DNA of 64,000 bases from an uncultured Cohaesibacter sp. (GTDB lineage: Bacteria > Pseudomonadota > Alphaproteobacteria > Rhizobiales > Cohaesibacteraceae): assembly GCF_963678225.1 (NCBI RefSeq), contig NZ_OY782764.1, positions 1,369,001 to 1,433,000 on the forward strand, read 5' to 3'. The notes under the pieces were generated by a model that made no database searches, was not told the origin of the DNA, and saw nothing but the letters and a program-made list of their open reading frames with translations. Made by a program: the position numbers and the translations under genes. Positions 33,202-41,809 of this stretch are shown here, one piece after another; within the stretch, counting starts at the first letter, position 1, and each line of letters opens with the position of its first letter.

Positions 33202-33272
33202 TTGAATGGACACAAAGAGTTAAGCTCTTTCAATGGCTTGGTTGTCACCCGGTGGTACAAACGGGTGGTACA

Positions 33273-33491
33273 ATGGTCCTCTCAATGACCCAAGCTTTCA
33301 AGCATCCCAAGACCGGCATTTACTACTACCGCAAGGTCGTCCCAGAGCCTCTCAGAGCTGTAATTGGGAAGCGGGAAGAGAAACGTTCTCTCAAGACAAA
33401 AGATCCCCAGATCGCCAAACAGAGGCATATTGAAGTGTCTCTGGAGATTGAGCGCCATTGGGCCGCTGGAGACTCACAAATCGGCAGATAA
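33273..33491 (+). pseudogene. N-terminal fragment of a second tyrosine integrase
   Basis: The frame (MTQAFKHPKTGIYYYRKVVP ... LKTKDPQIAKQRHIEVSLEI) is a DUF6538-type integrase N-terminus, different from the intact integrase, and stops after about 70 residues. No core-binding or catalytic domain follows. Just before it are two GGTGGTACAA copies (33251 and 33264), probably old arm sites. It lies outside attR and looks like the relic of an earlier element in the same tRNA site. Confidence 0.75.
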
Positions 33492-33492
33492 G

Positions 33493-33531
33493 AGGAAAAG
33501 CCCGCAAGAGTGTGTCTAGCGGGCTTTGACA
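33493..33531 (-). terminator. Terminator of the peptide ABC / DUF1684 operon
   Basis: AAAGCCCGC (33497-33505) pairs perfectly with GCGGGCTTT (33519-33527). Read leftwards it ends in TTTTCC, just after the DUF1684 stop codon at 33561. Confidence 0.7.
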
Positions 33532-33560
33532 GAAACAATATCCGAATTACCGTCAGCTAT

Positions 33561-34343
33561 TCAGATGCGGCGTTCGCCTGCTTCGATGCGTACGGGGAAG
33601 AGATTCTCCCGCGGCGGCAGTGGGCAGACGGCATGGTGGGTGAAGGCACAAGGCGGATTGATCGCCCGGTTGAAGTCAATCACGACGCTATCTTCAGTTA
33701 CCTCTTCGCCAAAGATGAAACGGGACTTCTCATAGGTTTCATCCATGGACGTCAGGTCGCGGATTACAAATTGCGGCCGATCTGCGGTGCCATAGGTGGG
33801 CAGAAGGGCCATCTGGCGACCAGCAAATTCAAACTTTGCCACATGGGTGACCGGCACCTTGACCGGTAGACCGATGATGGTATCCAGCGTCAGATCCATC
33901 GGCTCGGGCAGCTTTTCCCAGCGCGCGGTAATCCTGAGGGCCGGATCCAGCGGAAAGAACTCGATACCGACGGGCTGCTGGCGCGCCTCAGACTGCTTGT
34001 CACGAATGCGCAGAGCACGCAGCTCATTGGTCGACGTGATCTCAAGGAGGAAGCGGTCAAACTCCCACGAGAAGGTTCCGGTAGCGCGATCAAGTGTGAT
34101 CGCTTCACCAGCTGTTGGCTCGAACAGCCCGGTATCATCGCCATTGAAGGTCAATGTGCCAAGGTGTTCGGGGCCAACAGGCAACTGAATGTCGTTGGTC
34201 TGGCCTTTGCCGATGGTCAGTTTGCCCGGCGTCAGCCACCAACGGCCAACCAGATTGAGCCAGCCATTCTCGGCTGTGAGTTTGTCCATGCGGGTTTTGA
34301 ACCAAGCTTCATGGGCGACTTTGAAGTCTGATGAAACAGTCAT
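33561..34343 (-). CDS. DUF1684 domain protein
   Basis: This 260-residue protein has the family features: an N-terminal WFKTRMDKLTAENGWLNLVG(RWW), a beta-rich middle, and the C-terminal block VIDFNRAINPPCAFTHHAVCPLPPRENLF cut here into NPPCAFT and CPLPP-N. The function of the family is unknown. ATG 34343 has AAAGGAA at the right spacing; the longer frame upstream overlaps the ABC gene and is not needed. It is the last gene of the peptide ABC operon, so it may act on an imported compound; this is inference. Confidence 0.87.
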   Translation of the reverse strand: MTVSSDFKVAHEAWFKTRMDKLTAENGWLNLVGRWWLTPGKLTIGKGQTNDIQLPVGPEHLGTLTFNGDDTGLFEPTAGEAITLDRATGTFSWEFDRFLLEITSTNELRALRIRDKQSEARQQPVGIEFFPLDPALRITARWEKLPEPMDLTLDTIIGLPVKVPVTHVAKFEFAGRQMALLPTYGTADRPQFVIRDLTSMDETYEKSRFIFGEEVTEDSVVIDFNRAINPPCAFTHHAVCPLPPRENLFPVRIEAGERRI

Positions 34344-34377
34344 AGACGTTCCTTTCTTATCATTCTTGTTCTTGTTA

Positions 34378-35130
34378 TCAGGCGCCCGCGGGCATGCGGG
34401 GGATGCTGGCAAGCAGGCTTTGTGTATAGGGATGCTGCGGAGAGCGCAGAATATCGTTGGTCGGCCCGGCCTCAACGATCCGGCCATGGTCGAGCACGAC
34501 GATCTGATCGCACAGCGCAGCGACAACGCCCATGTCATGGGAGACGAACACCATTGTCATCGCCTCAGAAATTTCCTCGAACAGGTCCACCACCCGGATA
34601 CGGGTGGAGAGATCGAGCGCACTCACGGCTTCATCAGCCAAAACCAGATCGGGGCGCGCAACAATGGCCCGCGCAATGGCAATGCGCTGGCGCTGCCCTC
34701 CGGAAAACTGGTGCGGATAGCGCTCAAGGCTGTCTGGAGTCAGGCCTACGGCCGTTATGGCCTCCGTTGCCATTTGCTTGTGATCGCCAGGGATATTGAG
34801 CGCGCGCAGAGGCTCCGTGATGATGCGCAGAATGCGATGGGATGGATCGAGCGAGGAGTAAGGATCCTGAAACACCGCCTGCACCCGTTTGCGATAGCTG
34901 CGCATATAGCGCGAGCTGCGAGCCTCCAGCGGGGTTCCATCAAACAGAATGCGGCCTTTCTGCGGACTGGCGAGGCCAAGCAGCAGACGCAACAGGGTTG
35001 ATTTGCCCGATCCGCTTTCTCCCACCAGCCCAACATTGGACCCGCGCGGGACCGTGAAGGATATATCCTCCAACACAGGTTGTCCTGAACGGTAGGAAAA
35101 ACCTACATTTTCAACACTGAGCAATGTCAT
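34378..35130 (-). CDS. Peptide-type ABC transporter ATP-binding protein (DppF/OppF-like)
   Basis: This 250-residue ATPase has Walker A GESGSGKSTLL, signature FSGGQRQRIAIARA, Walker B LVLADEAVSALD and the H-loop VFVSHDMGV. It begins with VENVGFSYRSGQPVLEDISF. It is shorter than most DppF/OppF proteins and lacks the C-terminal zinc/oligopeptide extension. It overlaps the DppD-like gene by 4 bases. The two ATPases probably form a heterodimer that powers the permeases upstream. Confidence 0.92.
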   Translation of the reverse strand: MTLLSVENVGFSYRSGQPVLEDISFTVPRGSNVGLVGESGSGKSTLLRLLLGLASPQKGRILFDGTPLEARSSRYMRSYRKRVQAVFQDPYSSLDPSHRILRIITEPLRALNIPGDHKQMATEAITAVGLTPDSLERYPHQFSGGQRQRIAIARAIVARPDLVLADEAVSALDLSTRIRVVDLFEEISEAMTMVFVSHDMGVVAALCDQIVVLDHGRIVEAGPTNDILRSPQHPYTQSLLASIPRMPAGA

Positions 35131-35939
35131 GATCGACCCTCCAGAGCGGTATCGAAGCGGTGGGCCGCATCAACCAGAGTTTGGGTATAGGGATCCTTGG
35201 GCGCAGTTAGCACTTCGGCAGCAAGACCACTTTCCACGCATTCGCCATCGCGCATGACCATGACACGCTCCACCATCTGACCCACGACAGCCAGATCATG
35301 GCTGATGAACATCAGGGCAATGCCCAACTCGTCAACCAGAGAGGTCAACAGCTTGATGATCTGGTCCTGCGTGGTGACATCGAGGGCTGTGGTCGGCTCA
35401 TCGGCGATCAGCAGCTTTGGGCGGCAGGCAAGGGCCATGGCAATCGCCACACGCTGGCGCTGGCCACCGGAGACTTCATGTGGATAGGCTCGCACAAGCC
35501 GCTCCGGGTCGGGAAGGCGTACCTGATCGATCAGATCTCGCATATGCCTGTTGATCTCGGCGCGTCCGCTCGGCTTGCCTTCACGACGCAAACGACGACG
35601 CAAAGGCAGGGCTATCTGCTTGCCAAGTGGCATCAGCGGATCAAGGGCCGTCAGTGGTTCCTGAAAAACAGTTGCGACGGCATTCCCGCGCAGGCTGTCG
35701 AGCTGATTGCCGGGCGTACCTACAATCTCTTGCCCATCCAGAGCAATCCGCCCGCTGGGTTTGATGGATGGTGGCAACAGCCCGGATACGGCCAGCGACG
35801 TCAGCGATTTGCCTGACCCGCTTTCGCCAATAAGGCCAAACCGCTCGCCTGGGGCGATGGTAAAGGACAGATCCTTGACCAGACCCTTCTCGGCGGTTGA
35901 AAGGGAAAGGTTCTGTACCGTGAGAAGATCTTGCGTCAT
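35127..35939 (-). CDS. Peptide-type ABC transporter ATP-binding protein (DppD/OppD-like)
   Basis: Walker A GESGSGKSLTSLAVSG (Ser/Leu after Lys, as in OppD), signature [15 protein letters not shown], Walker B LLIADEPTTALD and FISHDLAVV are all present in 270 residues. The C-terminal region is short compared with the ~330 residues of classical OppD. It overlaps both neighbours by 4 bases, which indicates tight coupling in one operon. Confidence 0.92.
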   Translation of the reverse strand: MTQDLLTVQNLSLSTAEKGLVKDLSFTIAPGERFGLIGESGSGKSLTSLAVSGLLPPSIKPSGRIALDGQEIVGTPGNQLDSLRGNAVATVFQEPLTALDPLMPLGKQIALPLRRRLRREGKPSGRAEINRHMRDLIDQVRLPDPERLVRAYPHEVSGGQRQRVAIAMALACRPKLLIADEPTTALDVTTQDQIIKLLTSLVDELGIALMFISHDLAVVGQMVERVMVMRDGECVESGLAAEVLTAPKDPYTQTLVDAAHRFDTALEGRS

Positions 35940-36781
35940 ACCTGCCTCCGAGATGCATCGAGACGATCACGCAGACCGTCGGTCAGGAGATTGACCCCGA
36001 TCACGAGGGCGAAGATGGCAAGTCCGGGCAGGATGGCCCCCCAAGGTGCGGTGTAGACGGTGCCTTGCGCTTCCTGCAGCATTCGCCCCCAGGAGGCGTT
36101 GGGCGGTGGCGCCCCAAGTCCCAGATAGGAGAGCGACGCTTCCGCCATAACGGCGAGGCCGAATTGCAGCGCCAGATTGACTCCGAGGAAGGGCAGGATG
36201 TTGGGCAGGATGTGCCAGAAGACAATGGATGGCCAAGACGAGCCAGAGACACGGGCCGCTGTAATATAGTCCTGTGACAAGACCTGCTTTGTCAGAAGAC
36301 GCGTGATCCGCCCGACAATGGGCGACAAGCCGATGCCAAGAGCCAGAATGGCAGTGCCGAGGGAGGCCTCATCGCTAGCCGCCACCACCAGCATGGCGGT
36401 AAGAAGCGTCGGGAAGGCGATCAGGATATCGAAAAAGGCCGCAAGGGCATCGTCAAGAAACCGTGTGGCAAAGGCAGCCAGAATGCCTGTGGTCACACCA
36501 ATCGCGGCGCCAATGGCAACGGCGCTGCAGCCGACAATCAAGGCGATCTGCGCGCCGATCATCAATTGGGTGAACAGATCACGGCCAAGACGATCTGAGC
36601 CGGCCCAATGGTCCCAGCTCGGCGCTTCCAGTCGGCCCGCGACCATGTCGGATAGGGCATAGGGCGTCCAGACAAGGGAAAGAAGGCCGGTAAGGGTGAT
36701 GGAGCCCACCAGAAGAAGTCCCAGCCAGAAGGTGGCATTCGTGCCCGAAAAGCGTGACGAAATAGATTTGGACGAAGACAT
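35936..36781 (-). CDS. Peptide-type ABC transporter permease (DppC-like)
   Basis: The 281-residue protein has an N-terminal helix (FWLGLLLVGSITLTGLLSL), then the DppC-type segment HWAGSDRLGRDLFTQLMIGA and five further helices. The EAA-like loop reads SQDYITAARVSGSSWPSIVFWHIL, with LGLGAPPPNASWGRML near the end. It forms the membrane channel together with the DppB-like permease whose gene ends one base before. Confidence 0.92.
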   Translation of the reverse strand: MSSSKSISSRFSGTNATFWLGLLLVGSITLTGLLSLVWTPYALSDMVAGRLEAPSWDHWAGSDRLGRDLFTQLMIGAQIALIVGCSAVAIGAAIGVTTGILAAFATRFLDDALAAFFDILIAFPTLLTAMLVVAASDEASLGTAILALGIGLSPIVGRITRLLTKQVLSQDYITAARVSGSSWPSIVFWHILPNILPFLGVNLALQFGLAVMAEASLSYLGLGAPPPNASWGRMLQEAQGTVYTAPWGAILPGLAIFALVIGVNLLTDGLRDRLDASRRQV

Positions 36782-37734
36782 CAGCGGGCCTCCTGACGCA
36801 GTCGCGGGTCAAGTAGGCGCTGCAGGATGTCGGCAAGAAATCCGGTAAGCAGGACCAGTAAGGTCGAGATAATCAGCACGCCTTGAATATTGGGATAGTC
36901 GCGCTGCTGGATGCCCAGCAGCAACATGGAGCCCATGCCCGGCAGGGAGAAAACCTGCTCAACCACCACCGCACCAAGAAAGGTGGTGGAAAGCTCGATA
37001 CCCAGAACAGAGACAACCGGCACAGCCGCATTGCGCAATCCGTGGCGAATGAAGGCCTCTGGGAAGCTTTCGCCAAGGGCACGCGCCGTACGCAGGAAGT
37101 CCGATCCCAGCACCTTCAGTGTCGTGGCGCGGACATAGCGCATCAGGGACGCGGACATAATGATCGCAATGGTCAATACCGGCAGCACCATGGATTCGAT
37201 GGCGCGACCCGGGTCAGCGTAGCCGCGCAAGGGAAAGCCGCCCGAAGGCAACCAGCGCAGATTGAGGGCGAAGGCATAGACCATCAGAATCCCGAGCCAG
37301 AAAACCGGCACGGCTATACCGATCTGCGAAATGATTGAGAGAACGAGCCCATACCAGCGATTGGCTTTGACCGCAGCAAAGACGCCCAAGGGAACGGCGA
37401 TCAGCAGGGCAAGAAAGAAGGCAGACAGCGCCAGCGGCAGGGTGACGCTGAGGCGGCGCGCAATTTCATCCAGCACGGAAGAGCGCGACACGAAGGAGTT
37501 CCCGAGATCAAAATGGATGAGATCTCCCAGATAGGTAAGGAACTGTATGCCCAGCGGCTGGTCCGACCCGATTTGCGCCTGCGCGGCAGCAATCTGTTCG
37601 GGCGTCGCCCCGACGCCAAGCAAGGCATTGGCAGGATCCCCCGGCAACAGCCGTAACAGAACAAACAGAACGACCGACGCGACGAACAGGGACAGAAGCA
37701 GGATCACCAGCCGCCGAATGATATATTTTAGCAT
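36781..37734 (-). CDS. Peptide-type ABC transporter permease (DppB-like)
   Basis: Starting MLKYIIRRLVILLLSLF, the protein shows the DppB hallmark LLRLLPGDPANALLG and GDLIHFDLGNSFVSRSSV. The EAA-like loop is SDFLRTARALGESFPEAFIRHGLRNA, with FSLPGMGSMLLLGIQQRDYP near the end. I prefer ATG 37734; ATGs at 37746 and 37788 are also in frame. A long stem-loop separates it from the binding-protein gene, which should reduce its expression relative to that gene. Confidence 0.9.
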   Translation of the reverse strand: MLKYIIRRLVILLLSLFVASVVLFVLLRLLPGDPANALLGVGATPEQIAAAQAQIGSDQPLGIQFLTYLGDLIHFDLGNSFVSRSSVLDEIARRLSVTLPLALSAFFLALLIAVPLGVFAAVKANRWYGLVLSIISQIGIAVPVFWLGILMVYAFALNLRWLPSGGFPLRGYADPGRAIESMVLPVLTIAIIMSASLMRYVRATTLKVLGSDFLRTARALGESFPEAFIRHGLRNAAVPVVSVLGIELSTTFLGAVVVEQVFSLPGMGSMLLLGIQQRDYPNIQGVLIISTLLVLLTGFLADILQRLLDPRLRQEAR

Positions 37735-37782
37735 GATCGGATGCATATCCTCGCAGGGAAGAGGGATTTCAAAGAATGAGTC

Positions 37783-37834
37783 GGGCACGCCCCGGGATCC
37801 GGGAAATGATATCCCGTGATCGCAGGGCGTGCCC
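37783..37834 (-). other. Stem-loop between binding-protein and permease genes (peptide ABC operon)
   Basis: GGGCACGCCC (37783-37792) pairs perfectly with GGGCGTGCCC (37825-37834), with a smaller inner stem. No T run follows on the minus strand, so it looks like a transcript-stabilising or partially terminating hairpin. Confidence 0.65.
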
Positions 37835-37935
37835 TTTGTGTATAGCCAGTCCTTGACGGTGAGGCGAGCCCGTTTTGGAACGCACGCCCTATGCCAAGTG
37901 TCTGTTGCAATGGCCTTCGTCAGGTGTCGTCCCGA

Positions 37936-39462
37936 CTAGTCGGCTTTCTTGATGTCCGCCGCAAAAAACTGGGAGTTCAGCCCGTTGAGCGGATAGCCGC
38001 TGACATTGGACGTCGAGACGACAATCTGCGGATAGAGATAGAGCCACATGCTGGCGGCGTCTTCTGCGATGATCCGGTTGGCTTCAGTCAGCATCTTTGT
38101 CTGTTCGTCAATGCTTTTGGCGCTCTCGGAGCCCGAGATCAGTTTGGTCACTTCCGGATTGTCATAGCCCCAGTAGAAATCAGGGTTGCCATAGAAGACG
38201 ATGTCGCGATGGTTGACATGCTCCTGAAGCGTCGCCTCAAAATCATGGGCCTTGTAGATCTTGGTGTACCATTCATTCGCAGTGATGATGTTGATCTTCA
38301 CATCCACATTGATCTTGGCCAGTTCATTTTGAAGGAACTGGGCGACCACGGGATGCGGGTCATAGTCTGGTGTATCCAGCGAGAAGGAGAAGCCATCGGC
38401 ATATCCGGCCTCGGCCAGAAGCTCCTTGGCGCTTTCCGGATCATAGGCATTCACGCCGTTGAGATCGACATACCATGGATCGGTTGGCGGTACGAAAGAC
38501 CCGATCAGGGTTCCATAGTCACCCCAGATTGCCTGAAGCAGCTTTTCTTTGTTGACGGCGCGCGACAGCGCCGAGCGCACTTTCGCATCGTTGAACGGCT
38601 CGACGCGATCATTGTAAGCCAGAAGTTCCTTCGTGGTGGAAGCGCCTTCCGACACGGTGAAATCAGGATTATCGACAAACAGCGATAGGGCATCCGGGCT
38701 CTGGATGGAGGTGATAATGTCAACCGCACCCGTCAGCAGGGCGTTATTCTGTGCCGTTGCGTCGGTGAAATACTGGAACATCACGCCGCCATTGGCAGGC
38801 TTGTCGCCCCAATAGCCGTCAAAGGGCACAAGAGCCAGAGCAGAGCCGCGACGCCATTCCTGAAGCTCGTAAGGACCGGTGCCATCTTCTGAATTGCTGA
38901 TATCGGTTGCTGCGTCATTGACGACCCAGACATAGGACAGATTATAGGGCAGCGAGATGGAAGGCTTGTCGAGTGTGATAACGACCGTCTTGTCATCGGG
39001 TGTTTCGACGCTGGCAATGTTGCTCAGGCTCTTCTTGCGCGAGCTGGAGGAGGCCTCCGCTGTGACGCGCTCGATCGAGCTTTTGACGTCGGCTGCCGTC
39101 AAAGGATCGCCTGAATGGAATGTGACGCCGTCCTTTAGAGTGAATGTGTAGGAAAGACCATCGTCACTGATCACATAGCTTTCGACCAGCTTGGGCTCAA
39201 CGTCCCCGCCATCGGTAAGAACGAAAAGACCTTCATAGACATTGCCGTTGAAGGCTTCATTGATACCCTGTCCGGCACCGCCGGTATTGTCTAGGTTTTG
39301 CGGCTCATACAGGGAGCCGATATTGACGACTGCGTCGGGATTATAATCCTGAGCCAGACCGGCGGCGGGTGTCAGTGTCAGCGCAGAGGCCGTCAGCAGG
39401 GCGACAAACGCAGCCCGCTCTGATAGACGCAATGCGCTGGAAAGTTTCGGCAAAGAGAACAT
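37936..39462 (-). CDS. Peptide-type ABC transporter substrate-binding protein (SBP family 5)
   Basis: A Sec signal peptide (FVALLTASALTLTPAAGLAQ, cut before DYNPD) precedes a family 5 binding protein: LVESYVISDDGLSYTFTLKD, GVTFHSGDPLTAADVKSSIER, VRSALSRAVNKEKLLQAIWG and YDPESAKELLAEAGY. Family members bind di- and oligopeptides, nickel, opines or glutathione; the exact ligand cannot be read here. The 508 residues are normal. It is the first gene of the operon and should be the most abundant product. Confidence 0.93.
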   Translation of the reverse strand: MFSLPKLSSALRLSERAAFVALLTASALTLTPAAGLAQDYNPDAVVNIGSLYEPQNLDNTGGAGQGINEAFNGNVYEGLFVLTDGGDVEPKLVESYVISDDGLSYTFTLKDGVTFHSGDPLTAADVKSSIERVTAEASSSSRKKSLSNIASVETPDDKTVVITLDKPSISLPYNLSYVWVVNDAATDISNSEDGTGPYELQEWRRGSALALVPFDGYWGDKPANGGVMFQYFTDATAQNNALLTGAVDIITSIQSPDALSLFVDNPDFTVSEGASTTKELLAYNDRVEPFNDAKVRSALSRAVNKEKLLQAIWGDYGTLIGSFVPPTDPWYVDLNGVNAYDPESAKELLAEAGYADGFSFSLDTPDYDPHPVVAQFLQNELAKINVDVKINIITANEWYTKIYKAHDFEATLQEHVNHRDIVFYGNPDFYWGYDNPEVTKLISGSESAKSIDEQTKMLTEANRIIAEDAASMWLYLYPQIVVSTSNVSGYPLNGLNSQFFAADIKKAD

Positions 39463-39842
39463 GAAAGAACTCCCCCTTGTTTTGATTAATTCGCACTCTT
39501 ATCGCAACCGGTGCTGGTGCGTGTGTTTGCGTTGGAGGCGCATTGAAGCAAAATGTGGTCAGGATTTCAATGCCAGTGCAGTCTAAAGGGCACGCGTTCA
39601 TTCGGGCGATGGAAACCTGATTTTGACGAGGGGAGAATGGCTCAGATGTCGATGCTAACGAATCGGGATCTGGGGCAACAAATTTTTACAGTCAGCCCCG
39701 AAATTGGATTTGAAATTTCGGTAGATGAAATGCAAATCCGGACAGTCGTCCCCTTTTCATTTCGGCATGGTCAGCAAAGAACGGTGCTTATCTATACCGA
39801 AGCCCTGAAAAGAAGCACGCTTCCGCTTTCATCTTGCAAGGT
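39463..39842. other. Intergenic region upstream of the peptide ABC operon
   Basis: 380 bases between the binding-protein gene start and the 3' end of the GGDEF-EAL gene. It should carry the operon promoter. A rightward frame starting at 39637 behind GAGGGGAG would run into the antisense of the next gene; its sequence matches nothing I know, so I do not call it. Confidence 0.4.
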
Positions 39843-41405
39843 CTATGCGTTGGCCGTAAATCCAATTGAGTGCGGCGTTTTGAGTAGTTTGAGGGTTTCT
39901 TCGCTGCTGGCTGGCGTGCCCAGATAATATCCCTGACCGCGACTACAGCCCAGCTCTATCAGGGCTGCGAGCTGATTGCTGGTCTCGACACCCTCTGCGG
40001 TGGTCTCCATGCCAAGGGAAGAGCCGAGCGCCAGCATGCTCTTGACGATAGTCATGCGCTTTTCATCGGTCTGGAAACTGTCGATGAAGCTGCGATCGAT
40101 CTTGATCTTGTTGAAATCGAGATGGGAGAGCTGAGACAGGTTGGAATAACCGGTCCCGAAATCATCCAGAGAGATGCGGATGCCAAGTTGGTGCATTTGA
40201 TAGATGATCTCGGTGGCCGTATCCAGCTCGTTGATCAGGGCCGTTTCAGTAATTTCCAGCTCAAGGCGATGGGGTGGGAAGTCCACTTCATTAAGCAGTT
40301 TGAGGATGCGCAGTCCAAGATGCGGATCGGAGAGCTGCAGCGGAGAAATATTGAAAGACAGCGAAACGGTATCTGGCCACTTTTTGGCATCAAGGCATGC
40401 CACCCGCAGCAAGTGATCCGAGAGTTCGGTGATAACGCCGATTTCTTCGGCAATGCGGATGAATTCTGTCGGAGGGACAAAGCCATGCCCCTTGCGATTC
40501 CAGCGGGCCAGCGCTTCAAAGCCGCTGATTTCGCCTGTATCGAGTTCTACCAGTGGCTGGTAGAAGGGCTTGATTTCATTGTTGGCGATCGCGTTGAGCA
40601 GATCTTTTTCCAGCTGCGCCCGTTCCATATTGGTAATAAGCATCTCCGGCTCGAAGCGGGCGACGCGCTTGGTCCGGGACCGTTTGGCCGAATACATGGC
40701 CAGATCGGCAAAATGGATGGCATCGGAGAGCGTATCTGCATCTTCTCCAAGAATGCTCAACCCGACGCTGACGCCGACAATCTGGGTCGTCCCGTCGACT
40801 TCGATAGGGTGCACCAGTTGTTGTGCAATCTCTTCGGCAAAGACTACAGGGTCCGTGTTTGATGGAATATTTGTAAAGGCCAGAAACTCGTCACCACCAA
40901 GGCGGAACGCCAGTTCAACGCCTTTGGCGTTCATGATGCGTTCTGAGATTTCCTTAAGAACAGTATCTCCAGCCTGATGCCCCAAAAGATCATTGGCTTT
41001 CTTGAAATCATTCAGATCCAGAGATAATAGGCCGAAGCGTTTGAACTTGGACGTAAAAGTCTCGCAGCAATTGCCATCCATTAATTTCTGCAAATAGCGC
41101 CTGTTGGGCAACCGAGTGAGACTGTCATGCTTGGAGAGCCACTCCAGTTCATCTTCTGCCCGGATCCTGCGTTTGATTTCCCTGTTTTTCTGCAATTGGT
41201 ATCGCAGCGTGTAGAACAGGCCGGCACTGCCAAAGCAGAGTATGGCCCAGACGATTTCATCTAGCTCGTAATCTTCGTGGGATCTTGAATAGGTGTGAAA
41301 CGATTCAAATACGTCATTTTCGGCACCAATCAGCCATAACACCGCGGCCAAGCACAGTACGATGCCAAGTTCAAAATGTTTTTTCCCGAAGGCCACGACT
41401 GACAT
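39843..41405 (-). CDS. Membrane-bound GGDEF-EAL protein (cyclic di-GMP synthesis or breakdown)
   Basis: Two membrane helices (LGIVLCLAAVLWLIGAE and IVWAILCFGSAGLFYTLRY) enclose a short periplasmic loop of about 25 residues. A short coiled segment and a GGDEF domain with intact RLGGDEFLAF follow, then an EAL domain with FEALARWN, LELEITETALI and DDFGTGYSNLSQL. All catalytic motifs are intact, so either activity is possible. It stands alone, 400 bases from the MFS gene on the other strand. It is a second cyclic di-GMP enzyme in the window and has no receiver domain. Confidence 0.93.
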   Translation of the reverse strand: MSVVAFGKKHFELGIVLCLAAVLWLIGAENDVFESFHTYSRSHEDYELDEIVWAILCFGSAGLFYTLRYQLQKNREIKRRIRAEDELEWLSKHDSLTRLPNRRYLQKLMDGNCCETFTSKFKRFGLLSLDLNDFKKANDLLGHQAGDTVLKEISERIMNAKGVELAFRLGGDEFLAFTNIPSNTDPVVFAEEIAQQLVHPIEVDGTTQIVGVSVGLSILGEDADTLSDAIHFADLAMYSAKRSRTKRVARFEPEMLITNMERAQLEKDLLNAIANNEIKPFYQPLVELDTGEISGFEALARWNRKGHGFVPPTEFIRIAEEIGVITELSDHLLRVACLDAKKWPDTVSLSFNISPLQLSDPHLGLRILKLLNEVDFPPHRLELEITETALINELDTATEIIYQMHQLGIRISLDDFGTGYSNLSQLSHLDFNKIKIDRSFIDSFQTDEKRMTIVKSMLALGSSLGMETTAEGVETSNQLAALIELGCSRGQGYYLGTPASSEETLKLLKTPHSIGFTANA

Positions 41406-41809
41406 GTCGGCTCATGCTCCTGAGGCAGAAATGCTTTATTTCCTCTAAAATCGCACAAGACCGTAGAGAATTTATTAATCGCGCTTGTCATTTTTTACAA
41501 TTCCTACCGTCTAGTGCTTCGATTTTTGAAAATTTGGCGATGCAAAACAGATGGTTGCAAGATCCCCCTGGTTTAGAGAAGGGAGCAAGAGCAGGAATCA
41601 ATAGAGGTCGAAGCGCCGGCTTGAGAGGCATTATGCGCCATCAAGAGAAGCCTCAGGTTGCAAATCAGGCTATTCCTATGCAAAATGCAGGGCTGTCATG
41701 ACATGACAAACGCACAATTAGTGGTTCCTTCCCGAAAAATCCTTCATTTAAGCGACGCGATGGCTTTTAGGCCGTGATTTAGGGTACTGACAGGTTCCTC
41801 AGGAGAGAT
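41406..41809. other. Intergenic region between GGDEF-EAL and MFS genes
   Basis: 404 bases between divergent genes, with promoters for both expected. A palindrome TGTCATGACA lies at 41694-41703. Nothing else can be supported. Confidence 0.4.

Noticed and set aside
39553-39927. Rightward frame of 124 residues between the peptide ABC operon and the GGDEF-EAL gene
   Set aside because: It ends in the antisense of the EAL domain, and the sequence shows no recognisable features. A GGGGA site before 39637 keeps a small doubt.
41285-41701. Rightward frame of 138 residues upstream of the MFS gene
   Set aside because: It begins in antisense to the GGDEF-EAL gene, has no ribosome site, and has irregular composition.
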